64,000 nt of DNA, taken from assembly GCA_964036195.1 (NCBI GenBank), contig OZ038458.1, forward strand, positions 24,565,832 to 24,629,831, given 5' to 3'. Numbering within the stretch: the first letter of the stretch is position 1; every line of letters begins with the position of its first letter. Positions 53,977-64,000 of this stretch are shown in pieces. This DNA is from Sphaerolaimus hirsutus (lineage: Eukaryota > Nematoda > Chromadorea > Monhysterida > Sphaerolaimidae). Below the pieces are notes generated by a model. That model worked only from the letters and a program-made list of their open reading frames with translations, was not told the origin of the DNA and made no database searches. Made by a program: the position numbers and the translations under genes.

Positions 53977-54240
53977 ATGGCGGCCAAACGAGCGCCGGCG
54001 AACGACTTCGACGGCCGCGACAGCGCCGCGTCGCCGCCATTCGACACCCGCCGACCGCCGGAACCCGGGAGAGGGGGGTTTTTGGTGTTTTGGGTGGTTT
54101 TTGGAGATTTTTGTAAAGTGTTGAGTCGGCCACTTTTGGCCGAGTGCCAACTTCTCGAAAATGGCACCGAGCGTAATTTCGAAGGGGGGTTAAGTGCTGT
54201 CGCCGTGTGTTGGCGACAGTTTATCGCTCGAAACTTGTAA
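53977..54240 (+). CDS. Short ORF in the second element's upstream region (87 aa)
   Basis: ATG at 53977, beginning MAAKRAPANDFDGRD. The GC-rich sequence is open on both strands, so composition alone could explain it. No recognised domain. Confidence 0.2.
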   Translation: MAAKRAPANDFDGRDSAASPPFDTRRPPEPGRGGFLVFWVVFGDFCKVLSRPLLAECQLLENGTERNFEGGLSAVAVCWRQFIARNL

Positions 54241-54367
54241 ATTCACCCCCTATCCAGTCCCCGTGAGCGTCGACAGCGTTGGCCGCCGGAAACGTCCGCG
54301 GAGCGACAGACTTCGGCCGCTCAGAGTTCTTGGTGGGAGTGGCCACCGGAAGGGAGGGCCCCGATAG

Positions 54368-54392
54368 CTCCTGAAGCCTACGCCCTTCGGAG
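54368..54392 (+). other. CCTACGTC-loop hairpin, copy 3
   Basis: Stem CTCC-GAAG/CTTC-GGAG (eight pairs, one bulged T) closes loop CCTACGCC. Noncoding. Confidence 0.72.
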
Positions 54393-55218
54393 TAGAGACG
54401 GGTCAACCCTTCTGGAGGGATATGTGCCTTAGGTTAAAATTAGTAAAGAGAATTGGAAGAGTGCCAGAAAGGCCGTTTTTGTGTGTAATTTGGCACATAT
54501 CCCGTAGCCACTGCTGCCACAGGGAGGAGTTTTGTGATTTTGTAGGTTGTAGGTAGGCTTAGGTTGTAGGTTCGCGGTAGGTGCCGCGGTATGTGATTTA
54601 TTACGTATGTATATGTATTTATTTGCACTTAATTACCCACCTAACCCCCCTTAGTTTGTGATAATTGCATGTGTTTGTGATTGTATTTTTACGTTCGCAC
54701 TTATTTCTGTGTTTTGCACGTATTTTTGTGTTTGCACTTTTGCACGTCGTGTTTAGTTCCACGTTGGCTGATTTGGTACGCTGGTTTGGACGAGCTCACG
54801 TTGAGCAATTACGGTTGTTTTTGTGTTTTTGGCCCTTTTGCAGTTGCTTGCAGTTTTCGAGTAGCTGTAGATTCACTCGGCTTGTTTTTAATTGAATCAC
54901 GCTTAGTTTTGAGAGTCTCACTCAGTTTAGATACTTTTGAGCTGTTAGTTTGTGCGTTTACATTCGGTAGGTTACTGTAGGTATTTTATTTTCTAGTTTG
55001 GCACAGTTCCAAGTTTGGTTTTATTAGCTGGCTGAGTGCCAGAAGAAAGGTGTTCCTGAATGTCAAGTCACCATTCCCCTCTGTTTCATTAGAAAGTGAC
55101 CCTTGTGGTAACATGGCTCTGTTCAACTGAAGTCACTTATTTTTGGTACACTTTTGAACGCACTTCCGTGATTGGTTGGCTCCGCCCACCTGCAAACTGG
55201 TTTTGGGCACTTCAAACC
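54393..55218 (+). other. Upstream (probable U3) region without ORF
   Basis: T-rich sequence between the hairpin-bearing repeats and the TATA box. No ORF longer than about 100 codons is convincing. Confidence 0.4.
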
Positions 55219-55255
55219 TATAAAAGAGAGCCCCAATCCAGTGATTGTCATCAGT
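55219..55255 (+). promoter_or_regulatory. Promoter of the second LTR element: TATA box and initiator
   Basis: TATAAAAG at 55219-55226 and TCAGT at 55251-55255 give a start near 55253, 34 nt downstream of the TATA box. The spacing and motif pair match the other element's LTR promoter. Confidence 0.62.
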
Positions 55256-55924
55256 CTATTCAACCCAATTTCTAATTACTAAGTCAGTGATTTACCAGCT
55301 GAAATGAGCCTACCCTTGGTTATTCATTCTCTGCTAACTCTGGCATAGGCCTTCTCTTCCCTCTGCACGGTGACATTTAGGTTCACAGGGGCAGGAGTGG
55401 CCACACGGAGCTGCCGGTATAGCTAAGATAGGGTGTTGTATGGGGAGAACCCACCATCTGTGATGCTTACTGTACGTCTGGACCTCTGTGGACTTGTTTT
55501 AGGCGTAGTATAAGCTGAAGTAGGCTGTACACCTATTGACTCGCTCTAGGCTTTCGTAAGGGCCCAAACAGTTGTGCTACGTCGTTGTAGATTACTTTTG
55601 ATAGTGGTGCTGTGCCAAGCTAGGACTTAAGTACCTGGACTTGTGTGGTCTCTTACCAGTGTACCGTATTGCTATCCTCACCTGTCTGGTTTAACTTATA
55701 TGACCCTGAGTGTTATTTAGTCATTTTTATGTTAATGTTCTGATTTGGGAAGTAGAAAGGTAAATTGGAAATATTCAAGTACTTTGGAAACTTTAATTGC
55801 AACGTTATTCAAGAAACTTAATTAGTGTAATTCAAGCTTACCCTGGTGCAACTAATTCTCTACTTAATCTATTGGCTCATTCCAGCTAGTGGATCTAATT
55901 AATTCTAATTCTAATTTGTGAATC
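55256..55924 (+). other. Leader of the second LTR element
   Basis: Presumed R/U5 and 5' UTR. TGG-starting primer-site candidates lie at about 55844 (tggtgcaactaattc) and 55875 (tggctcattccag); neither can be confirmed without the 3' LTR. Confidence 0.4.
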
Positions 55925-56926
55925 ATGATGGAAGTCGCTTTTGTTTGCTTGCATTCAAATAAGGTTGAATTGTCGGTTTTGGAAGCGTGGGCGAATCTTG
56001 TTTCTGTTTCTGAAAGTGCGCCAAGTTCTGAAGGTTTCTGGGAAGTTGATGGTTTGGAAATGGGCCCTGTTTTTGATAGTTTTGAACCCGTGTCGGAAAT
56101 GTTTCAAATTCAGCGAAGGGCCACGTATGCGGAAAAGGTTCAGGGCGCCGGTGATTTCGTTGTTGATTCTGTTTTGCCCAATGGCGAAGTGATTTGCGAT
56201 GCTTCTCAGCAGTGGTTGTTTGATCACTTGATCATGGAGCCAGCTTTTATTGAACCCGGAATTTGTGGTGTTTCTGAGAAAACTGCTGAAAGACTGAAGA
56301 AATCTGTGCAGCCTAGAAACCTTTGGTATTTGGTGGGTAAGAGAGGGAAATTACAGCCGCACGTCATTCGCCGCAAGCTTTTGCAATTTGCGCGACCGGA
56401 CTTTGTTAGTTGTGGCAACCAAGTAGACCGAAAAGCTCAGAAGCCTACGTCCTTCGGAGTAGCTAGGTCGAAAGGCACCAAGCTGGTGAAGTTTGGCAGA
56501 CAGGATTCCCGCGCACGCGGCAAGCGTAGGGCTTGTAGGGCAATTGTTGATCGTCCAGTGGACATTATGTCGCTCGTTGAATTGTCGGAATTGTGCGATC
56601 ATTATGTTGGCATGTTGCCATCGTTTGTCGTTCCACACGTGCAGAAGGCAGTTAAGTCCCCTGTTAGGTGCTGTACATTTGGCGTAATTAGGCAGGATGG
56701 GCTGCATGAGCGCATCGTTGAAAGTTCTGACGGAATTGGACACTGTCCAAGGTGTTGCTATTTGGCTCATAATGATAAGGTTGCAAGACCAGAAGGGTTA
56801 TATCATTATATTAGAGACAATGTTGTAGTACCCGGGGGTTCGTACTATTATATTGGAGGTCCCACCTCGGGTCACGGCACCGTGTTGCACCCCCCTTTTA
56901 CCCCCCCCTTCACATCGCACACATAG
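55925..56926 (+). CDS. ORF1 of the second LTR element (333 aa, unknown)
   Basis: ATG-to-TAG ORF immediately downstream of the leader. The C-terminal third has paired cysteines (VRCCTFGVIRQDG, then GHCPRCCYLAH) that could bind zinc; no family is recognised. It ends in a Pro/Thr-rich segment encoded by C homopolymers (C6 and C8), and the next ORF opens in the +1 frame from 56829, overlapping it by about 98 nt. It may be the N-terminus of the polyprotein separated by a frameshift (programmed, mutational or sequencing), or a separate protein. Confidence 0.6.
   Translation: MMEVAFVCLHSNKVELSVLEAWANLVSVSESAPSSEGFWEVDGLEMGPVFDSFEPVSEMFQIQRRATYAEKVQGAGDFVVDSVLPNGEVICDASQQWLFDHLIMEPAFIEPGICGVSEKTAERLKKSVQPRNLWYLVGKRGKLQPHVIRRKLLQFARPDFVSCGNQVDRKAQKPTSFGVARSKGTKLVKFGRQDSRARGKRRACRAIVDRPVDIMSLVELSELCDHYVGMLPSFVVPHVQKAVKSPVRCCTFGVIRQDGLHERIVESSDGIGHCPRCCYLAHNDKVARPEGLYHYIRDNVVVPGGSYYYIGGPTSGHGTVLHPPFTPPFTSHT
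56440..56455 (+). other. CCTACGTC-loop hairpin, copy 4 (inside ORF1)
   Basis: Stem GAAG/CTTC closes loop CCTACGTC; a CTC/GAG pair outside an A-G mismatch extends it. Read in ORF1 as QKPTSFG, a different frame from the copies in the long ORF. Confidence 0.72.
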
Positions 56927-59900
56927 CCACCCTCCACGCGTACAGGGCGTAGTGTTTCAGCTTAGCCCTATGCTACCGTGCACATACTGGAACCACAAAT
57001 GTTGGCTTTTGCGTAAGCGTTTTGAACGTTTGAAATGTGTATCACGCGCTTATTACCGTTTGATTTCTTGGCACACTGCCCCACTCATGATGCACCAGAG
57101 TCAAATTTCCAAATTTGAGAAACTACGATACACCATGCCCTGGCGGCGATTTTTGATGCGAATTTTGAAATTTCCGAAAAACCTTTCATGTCCCGCGCCA
57201 GTCAATTGTCAATTCAAAACTCTCGAAACTTTTGATGTTGAGCCAGAGCTATGTCAATCATGTGAAAAATACGTGACCACTGACTACTCTTATGACTCGT
57301 TTGATTATCAATACTTATATTTGTCAGTTGACGATGGTGCACCATGGTCCTTTGATGATTTTGAGCAATCAACCGTACTAAGCTCGTCACCATGTGCTTC
57401 AATTGATACTGATTCACTAAAATGCCAGACCTACGTCTCTGGGATTGTGGGCCAGTGTCAATTCGAGCATGATGTGGATTTGGCAGCCGGCCAGTATTCG
57501 TATTTGCCGGCTGGTGATGGTGCATCAGGGTCTTCTGATGACCTTGAGTTTTCAACTGAATGGAGCTTGTCATCGCATGCTTCAATTGACAGTGACTCAC
57601 TAAAATGCCAGACCGACGTCTCTGGGATTGTGGGTCACGGTCAATTTGAGCACAGTGTTGACTTGGCAGCTAGCCAGCCTAGTACTCTAGACGACTCTAC
57701 TTGTGACACGGATGTGGCTTTGGAACATGTGTGCTCCACTACCTTGTCTGCAGCCCAATCGTTTCAAACAGTGTTTATTGAGGACTCGCTCAATTCCTTC
57801 GAAATTATTGACGATTATATGGCTGACCCTGCTGCACTGAGTGGAGCACACACGACGCCAGATGCCAATGATAATTACATGGTTCACGCCGCGGATATTA
57901 ATATGTTGCAGTATAATTCATCCCTGGGTGTGGTTACTCGCCGCCGCGGCAATTCTAACCAGCAAAGCTTCTTTGAGCTAGACGGTAGGGAACGCGCGCG
58001 CCCTGTCGGCCAATGGGCCAGTACTAGCCGCCACGGTGTTACGTGTAGTGATGTTGGCGATTCTGTGGGTTCTCGGGACCGGATGTCTGACCTAGCCACC
58101 CCAGCATATACCGCTGAGCCAGGGATGTCATATGTCAACGAGTCCCGGGATACAGTGTTAAGACGACCGCACGAAGAATTCCCTCACGCTACTAGTTCCC
58201 CGTGTCTAAGCATTCAATCCCCTAGTAGACCCCCCACCTCTGTATGTGACCTAAGTACCCCCGCGAAACCACCACCTTCCAACCCCGTTAATAGCCCTCA
58301 ACCCCAACCCTCCACTGGGCCGGTAAGACAACATCAAGAATTACTGACGAATAACCAATCAGAGATTGATACTATGATTTCCCCCTTGCAACAAGCATGT
58401 GAACCCACTAAATTATGGGATCACCTGAAACCCTCAGATCAGTGCATTGGGGATGTGTTACAACCCTTTGAAAAACTTCTAAGCGAACTCGATCCCGAGA
58501 TAAATAAGTTAGACCAGCTATTGTTTGACCTTGCTACTGTAACATCTTCTGACCCATCCCAGCAAACCACTCTGGATAATGTTACCTCGGCCCTGATGAC
58601 CCTCCGAACGTGGTCACAGGCAATGTTGCCATTCCGTGGATCCCTGCAAGACTCCATTGACCGTACTCTAAGTGTTCACTTGAAACCCCGGGTTGACTCC
58701 CTAGCGGGTGATTTACAGTCCCTACTGAGTAACTTTTGTGCTGATGCGAATGCCCTAACTAAGCCCCCCGCGGATGTGTCCACGCTGGCTCAGAGACGAG
58801 CGAACCAGCAAGTACTGGCAGCGTCAGACCCTGGCCCCGCGCGCCCACAGTCACGCGCCTACCCCGTTCAGTGTGCACTTGCGTTTGTGCAATCCGTTTT
58901 GCTCGTTTCTGCACAGTCAGCAAGGGATTGGACTACCCTTCGTTCCCAGATTCAGTCGAAATCAACGGCTGGTGTTTTTGGCCTAGAAAATAAGGGAGTA
59001 TCCCAAACAGTGCGCGCTGCAGCTCTGCGTAGTTTGACAGAAGCCTGGGTTTACCTCGATGTGCACCGAACCGGATTTAGCACGTACATGCCATTGCTTG
59101 GCACCTTGCCAGAAACAGCTCGGTACGCTATGGCACAATTTCATGGATGCATAGCTGAAGGCATTCGCCTCAACCATGCGTTTGCGGATATATTACCTGA
59201 GATTAAGCGCCAAGTTAATGGCCCTGTTGCTCGTAAGACAAGGAAAGAATTACTGGCACATCTTGGTAATACCCTGGACTCTGCCCGGGACCTCTTGTGC
59301 CGCTTAGAGAATTTGGACTTTGCGCAGTACAATGCCCTTTGTGTAATGCATATCGGTCGGGTCTCAGACAGGTGTACCCCCCAGAAATGCCGGTTGGTGT
59401 GTCAGAATCTGCTGAATAATATTGGTTTTGGATTAGACTGGCTACACCAGTTGCGTGGAAAAACCCCTGTTCCGACACCCAAACCACAACCTTCGAGAGT
59501 ACTCGAGCCACACCAGAGTGCGCACCAACCATCAATGTATACTACCCCGTTGAACCGTAGCATTTCAACTTTACCCCCCGCCTGGAATAATGTCTTAGTG
59601 GCCCATCTAATGAGCCCCGATCCTATGCGGCGCTTGGCGACACATCAGTGGCCGCCTGATCCTTCTATCAAAGTGCAAACTGACCCGCCGCGCATTGTAC
59701 TGACTGACTTATCCATGCACGCTTGGGTAGAACCTGTAGGGCCGGAGTTCTCTGTTGGCCCAGTGGCTGAGCTGGATGTCAAAACCACTTGGGTCGGTCG
59801 TATTCTGCCTACAGTCGGTATTATGGACACACCCTGGGCCATCATTGATCCACGGAACACCGATCTCGTGCGCGCGTATTCTAAATTGTTGATCGCCGCG

Positions 59901-62900
59901 TATTTTGAGTCTGAATACATTTTTCAACTCGTGTTTCGTTATGGCTGGTTCCCAGATAGCTTACTCACTGCATTTCAGCGCTGCGCCTTCCTTGTGCAAA
60001 AGCTTGTTGACACGCTTGATCGCTCTATTAAGCATGGTGAAACGGTAGGCATAACAGACACCTATCCGCTACCCGAACAGTACCATATTAATGGCCGCTT
60101 TTTGTATAAGTTGGCTAGTGATGCCCGTCGCGATTACACACAAGTTGGGGCTAACTACAATAAGTTGGCACGACGATACGGGGCGGTGCCTGTGCACACT
60201 ACTCCGATGCTTCCAATTGACCGAAATAATCGCTTCGAGCATTCTCGCCGTCGCTTACAGTTGCCTACCGCTCAAAACGCTCACTCACAGATGGTCCGGG
60301 TAACGAATAGTGGCAGCTATGATGCTAACGTAGATATGATTCAGCCGGATGATGTAGGAACGCGGGACAACCAATACGACTTTCTGTTGTCGCACCAGGG
60401 TTATCAGCAGCCTGATTCGGCTGGTGGACCCCCTGTGCCCGCCGCTGTGCAGGCGCCCCAGCGATTATATCATACGGGACACCAGCACACCGGTAGGCTC
60501 TCGGTTCCACCAGCACACCCCAGCTCTTCTGTAGCACCAACTTCGGCTCTAGATCAACTTAAGTCAGAAATGGACCAAAAATATGCTAATATGCGTGACC
60601 AGATGGAGGCTATGAACGCTAACATGCGAGCCCTATTAGACCAAAGACGTGCTCAATCACGAGCTCAGCCTCAAGTTTCGCAACCGAATGTATCAAATGA
60701 CCCGCCTAGCACCACAACCAGTTCAGATGAGGATTTGGCTAAGCGTATTAAGAAGCTTAAGATGCTTGGTTGTCCCATGTTCTCGGGTAAAACGTCTGTT
60801 GATGTCAGCCAGTGGCTAGCACAGTTCACCGCGAAATGTAAAATTTGCAAAATAGCCTCTGACGAAGAAATGGCCTTGACTCTGGCCGCTGTGTTGGAAC
60901 ATGACGCAGCGACCCTGTGTTATGGTCAACCACAGGAAGTCCAGACCTCTTTTACGAAATTGGAGTCAGCTCTTAAAGCTCATTTTGGTCAGGCGAAACA
61001 TGTGCTAGCTACATGCCGAGCGATCACACTTATGAACTGGAAACCCAATGATACGATCGATACTGTGCGACGCCGTTTGATGACCGAATCGGCACAGTTA
61101 AAAAATGTGAATCATAGCGAGCGCGAATTGCGTATGATTGAGGGATTTTTGCACGCTTTGGGTCAGCATAACTCTGAGTTGCGTCAACTAGTTGAGTTAA
61201 ACTCTGCTGCACTTGAGTCTTTCGACAAGCTGATCCAGCATGCCAAAGTCGCTCAACAGTCCCTGGAAAACCGTAAGCTTGAGCAAGACCGCTCAGCTAA
61301 GGACACTGAGTTTAAGCGCATGCGCGATGAACTTTCGCAACTGCGGCAGCAGATGTCTAGTGCACGCATGGGTGATAACCGTCAGCCGTTGGGGGGCGGT
61401 ATGTTGGCTGGTCAACGGCCAATGTTCCGACCACCGATGGATATGCGCCAAAACCCGCGATTTGCCTTCCCTGCGCCACAAGCGCAGCCTAGTGCTCAAC
61501 CTCCGTTCAATACACAGCGCATGCCAATTAGGCCCCAACGAGACATTCCGCCTATGCGCCTACCACCTGCCGTACAAGGTCCGCGTTTTGCCCCGCGTCC
61601 AGCAGTCGATGTAGGGCCACCTGTGGTAGCTATTGACAAGCCCGGTCGACAGCCTCCCAATGCTTATAAGAGCTATTTTTGCGACAAATGTAAAATGTCC
61701 GGCCATACCACTGAAGAGTGTGGTCGTCGTGCAACCGGCCCTACTTCATCTGGCCCTGCACCAGCCCAAACGCCGCGTGAGCCACTTAAGTGTTTTAAGT
61801 GCAATAAGCCTGGCCATTTCTCGCGTGAGTGTCCCGAAAACACGCCTGCGCAGAATGTCAATGAACTGTACGCACAGTATGATATCATACCCGACGATCA
61901 AATTGGTTACACTGATTTGCAAAATGATTTAGTTGATGGGGTAGCAGACCCTAACGACTTGCAAGGTTATTATAACGAATACCCTTCGGAAACCATGCAT
62001 CAGTACCAATATGATTACTCGGATATGGTACCACCAGAAACAGACGCATTAGACGAAGAGGAGAACGATGTGCGTGTGAACTTCCTGGGTTCCTGCCCAG
62101 AACTTTATAACCATTCTGACTCAACTCCAATAAGTTATTTTGACGTTTGCGTTACGCAGTGGGTGGACACGTCTACCACTGAGCCAAAGGGCGCCGCGCC
62201 AAAGTGCCAGGCCTACGTCCCTGGGACGGCACGCGCGCTCAGCGACTCAGTGACTGGTAGGAGACCCACTGTAAGCTTCTGTAAAACCTTGACTGGTGTT
62301 CCCCAGGTCGATCATGTTTGTGATTCGATTCCACACCCAAGTATTCCGGAAATTCGCATTCAATCTTGCGAACCTGACCAGACCTCAACCCTCGCGGTAA
62401 CCACGCAAAAGTCCCAAGCCTACGTCCCTGGGATTCGTGATATCGCGAGCACTGATGACCCGGAGCATGTAGTACTGAGTAGTCCAAAAGGTGCGCAAGT
62501 ACAAACACAAACGTCTACCTGGACACCATCTATTAATATGTTTCGCCCTATCAACCCCGCGACACACACGTCTGTAGTTGCCGCCCTAGATCTCAGCACT
62601 TCGGATGCTGGCCGAGAAACTTGTCGTGACCGTAGGAAATACTATTGGGAACAACTCTCCCCGGATTTAGGTGTTAAGCGCATGGAATACCAATGTAATG
62701 CCGCACAAGTGGTAGTAACCGAACCACTGGGTGCTCGCTTGCAAAGTGGCAAAATGACGCGTCCAAAGCACACTGTGCGTGATTTAATTACACCTAGTAT
62801 TTACCACCGCGCCGTAATCCAAGGTGTAGGACCCTATCTAGTATTAGCTGATACTGGCGCGGAATTAAGTGCCATTCCCGTGTCTTTATTAGAGCAAATT

Positions 62901-64000
62901 GAGAGCCTTTCAGGGAAATGTTTAGACCGTCGAATCTTTCAATTGGAAAAACCCCTTGTTTGTAAAGGCTATACAGGACATAAACATACGTTACTGTACT
63001 CGATCCAATTGACAGTCTCGATCGGTACGGAAACACGACGCATAAACTTCGCAATTTCCTTTGAAGGCACTCAGTGCATTATAGGTATTGGCGATTATGC
63101 TAAATTTTGGTTCCTACCTATTTGTCCTGGCGCTTGTATGACTCGACCGGTTATGCACAGCAATAAACGGTATCTCATCCCGGGCGATGAACCTTGCTTG
63201 CTCTATGAAGGGGAAATCCCCTACGTAGACACCGGGTTACGTACGGGCGCCATTGCAAAATCAGGTGAAAATATCCCAGAAGCAATTGAACGAGTTCAAT
63301 CCAGCAATATTTACACTGTAGGATCGCTTTTAGAGCCGTATTTGGCCCCGAAAACAGATGTAAATAGGCTTTGCTCTTCGTCACCGGTTCCCTATTTTTC
63401 GCCAAGTAAGGGCACCGGTGCGGTTGGGGTGGTTGCAACGGAAAACTGGGTATGCCCACCGCGCTCTGTGTCTTATGTGCCCGCTGAGTTGTCAGGTGAT
63501 CCCCAGGAGATACTCACCACGGTTCTTTTCAGCCCACATGCGCACTTCTCCGAAAATTTCGAAAACACCTTGCTACCATTAGAGAACGGGAATGAGCTCT
63601 TTGTCCCCTTTGCAAATCATTCGGATAAGGAGATGGTCTTATTTGCCTGCCAGTCTCTTGGCTGGGCCGAAGAGGTAGTGGTTGAACCAACTAATGACTT
63701 CCATATGAACGAACTCGCAGTTGAATTTGCCGATGTGTGGTGGCAAACAGTGCAGACACCTCTGTGTAAGGCTCTCTGTGAAGCCAACTTGGCTTCCACG
63801 CACGTAGAACCCCCTGAGGACCCTGTAATTACCGCCCAGTCACCCCCTGAGACTCGATTGCATCAACTTGGGAAAATTCTAGACGAAGGAGTACTTAGTC
63901 ACCTCCCCTTGGAAAAGCAACAGGTGCTGCGTGACTGGCTATTAGAACGCCACCACATCTTTTCACTGTCCGATTTTGACATGGGAGACACAGGCGATAT
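56829..64000 (+). CDS. Gag-protease-pol polyprotein of the second LTR element, 3' end outside the window
   Basis: Uninterrupted frame from 56829 to the window edge; first ATG at 56970, so at least 2,343 residues (numbered from there). Residues 1-1250 are unusual: a basic start, an acidic two-copy repeat (57321-57671), Pro/Ser-rich linkers and helical stretches. Gag capsid-like sequence begins near residue 1257 (LKMLGCPMFSGKTSVDVSQW), with a coiled-coil-like segment and a Pro/Arg/Gln-rich linker after it. Two CCHC knuckles follow (CDKCKMSGHTTEEC near 1570, CFKCNKPGHFSREC near 1608). The aspartic protease has LADTGAE at about 1959-1965 and IIGIGDY. The end (HHIFSLSDFDMGDTGD) resembles the lead-in to gypsy RT. 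Gag this long before the capsid is atypical. No stop in over 7 kb suggests a recent, perhaps active copy. Confidence 0.88.
57425..57442 (+). other. CCTACGTC-loop hairpin, copy 5
   Basis: Stem CCAGA/TCTGG closes loop CCTACGTC; encodes CQTYVSG in the long ORF. Confidence 0.72.
57608..57625 (+). other. CCTACGTC-loop hairpin, copy 6
   Basis: Stem CCAGA/TCTGG closes loop CCGACGTC; encodes CQTDVSG. Confidence 0.7.
62207..62224 (+). other. CCTACGTC-loop hairpin, copy 7
   Basis: Stem CCAGG/CCTGG closes loop CCTACGTC: a compensatory A-T to G-C change relative to copies 1, 2, 5 and 6. Outer GCC/GGC pairing is possible. Confidence 0.74.
62413..62432 (+). other. CCTACGTC-loop hairpin, copy 8
   Basis: Stem CCCAAG/CCTGGG (five of six pairs) closes loop CCTACGTC; encodes SQAYVPG. 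Confidence 0.65.

Larger units (their letters stand above)
57321..57671 (+). repeat. Two-copy coding repeat of about 57 residues
   Basis: Units 57321-57489 and 57504-57671 share the pattern DDGAxxSxDDxExST, ASIDxDSLKCQT and VSGIVGxxQFEHxVDLAA. Each unit contains one copy of the CCTACGTC-loop hairpin. Confidence 0.8.
53496..64000 (+). mobile_element. Second LTR retrotransposon (gypsy-like), 5' part, runs off the window
   Basis: A GC-richer leader with a TATA promoter, ORF1 (55925) and a long ORF with gag, two CCHC knuckles, an aspartic protease and the start of RT. The left boundary is estimated and the right boundary is outside the window. The DTGAE protease and the FSLSDFDMGD lead-in to RT fit Ty3/gypsy. 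It shares no obvious sequence with the 754-19947 element. Confidence 0.75.

Noticed and set aside
55571..55590. Possible ninth loop copy (gtgctacgtcgttg)
   Set aside because: Shares CTACGTC but the loop's first base differs and flanks do not pair into a stem.

Overview
This is a stretch of an invertebrate animal genome. It has split genes with GT..AG introns, two LTR retrotransposons of which the first is a giant, and a dense population of small terminal-inverted-repeat and foldback elements. The host genes are recognisable animal proteins, all on the + strand. I cannot name the species. The two-gene DEG/ENaC cluster and compact introns fit many protostomes, including nematodes and other ecdysozoans. 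Host introns often end in C-rich rather than T-rich tracts.

Layout. (1) 145-24142: the last eight exons of a DDX10/Dbp4-type DEAD-box RNA helicase, whose first visible intron (244-20463) is swollen to 20 kb. (2) Inside that intron, 254-753 plus 19948-20111 is an old hAT-like element split by a 19.2-kb Ty3/gypsy-like LTR retrotransposon (754-19947). The retrotransposon has 2.6-kb near-identical LTRs and a 4-bp CATA target duplication. It carries gag, protease, RT, RNase H, integrase and then a 1515-residue ORF with a UPF1/DNA2-type SF1 helicase. (3) 24886-33138: a complete 12-exon SLC25A46 orthologue (421 residues), whose intron 1 holds a hAT element with a perfect 8-bp target duplication and a nested foldback. 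(4) 36892-42578: an 11-exon DEG/ENaC channel subunit. (5) 47229-50469: the 5' half of a second DEG/ENaC gene; no later exons are seen in the window. (6) About 53500-64000: the 5' part of a second, unrelated gypsy-like element. It has a promoter region, a 333-residue ORF1, then an overlapping ORF of at least 2,340 residues (gag with two CCHC knuckles, aspartic protease, start of RT) running off the window.

Most notable. First, the retrotransposon-borne SF1 helicase, in an element that also has membrane-type segments between its nucleocapsid and protease. Second, in the other element, at least eight dispersed copies of a small hairpin with a near-invariant 8-nt loop (CCTACGTC) and covarying stems. 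These lie in noncoding leader and in coding sequence read in two different frames, which points to an RNA- or DNA-level signal. Exon structures were deduced by eye from splice sites, codon phase and remembered family sequence; they are untested against transcripts.
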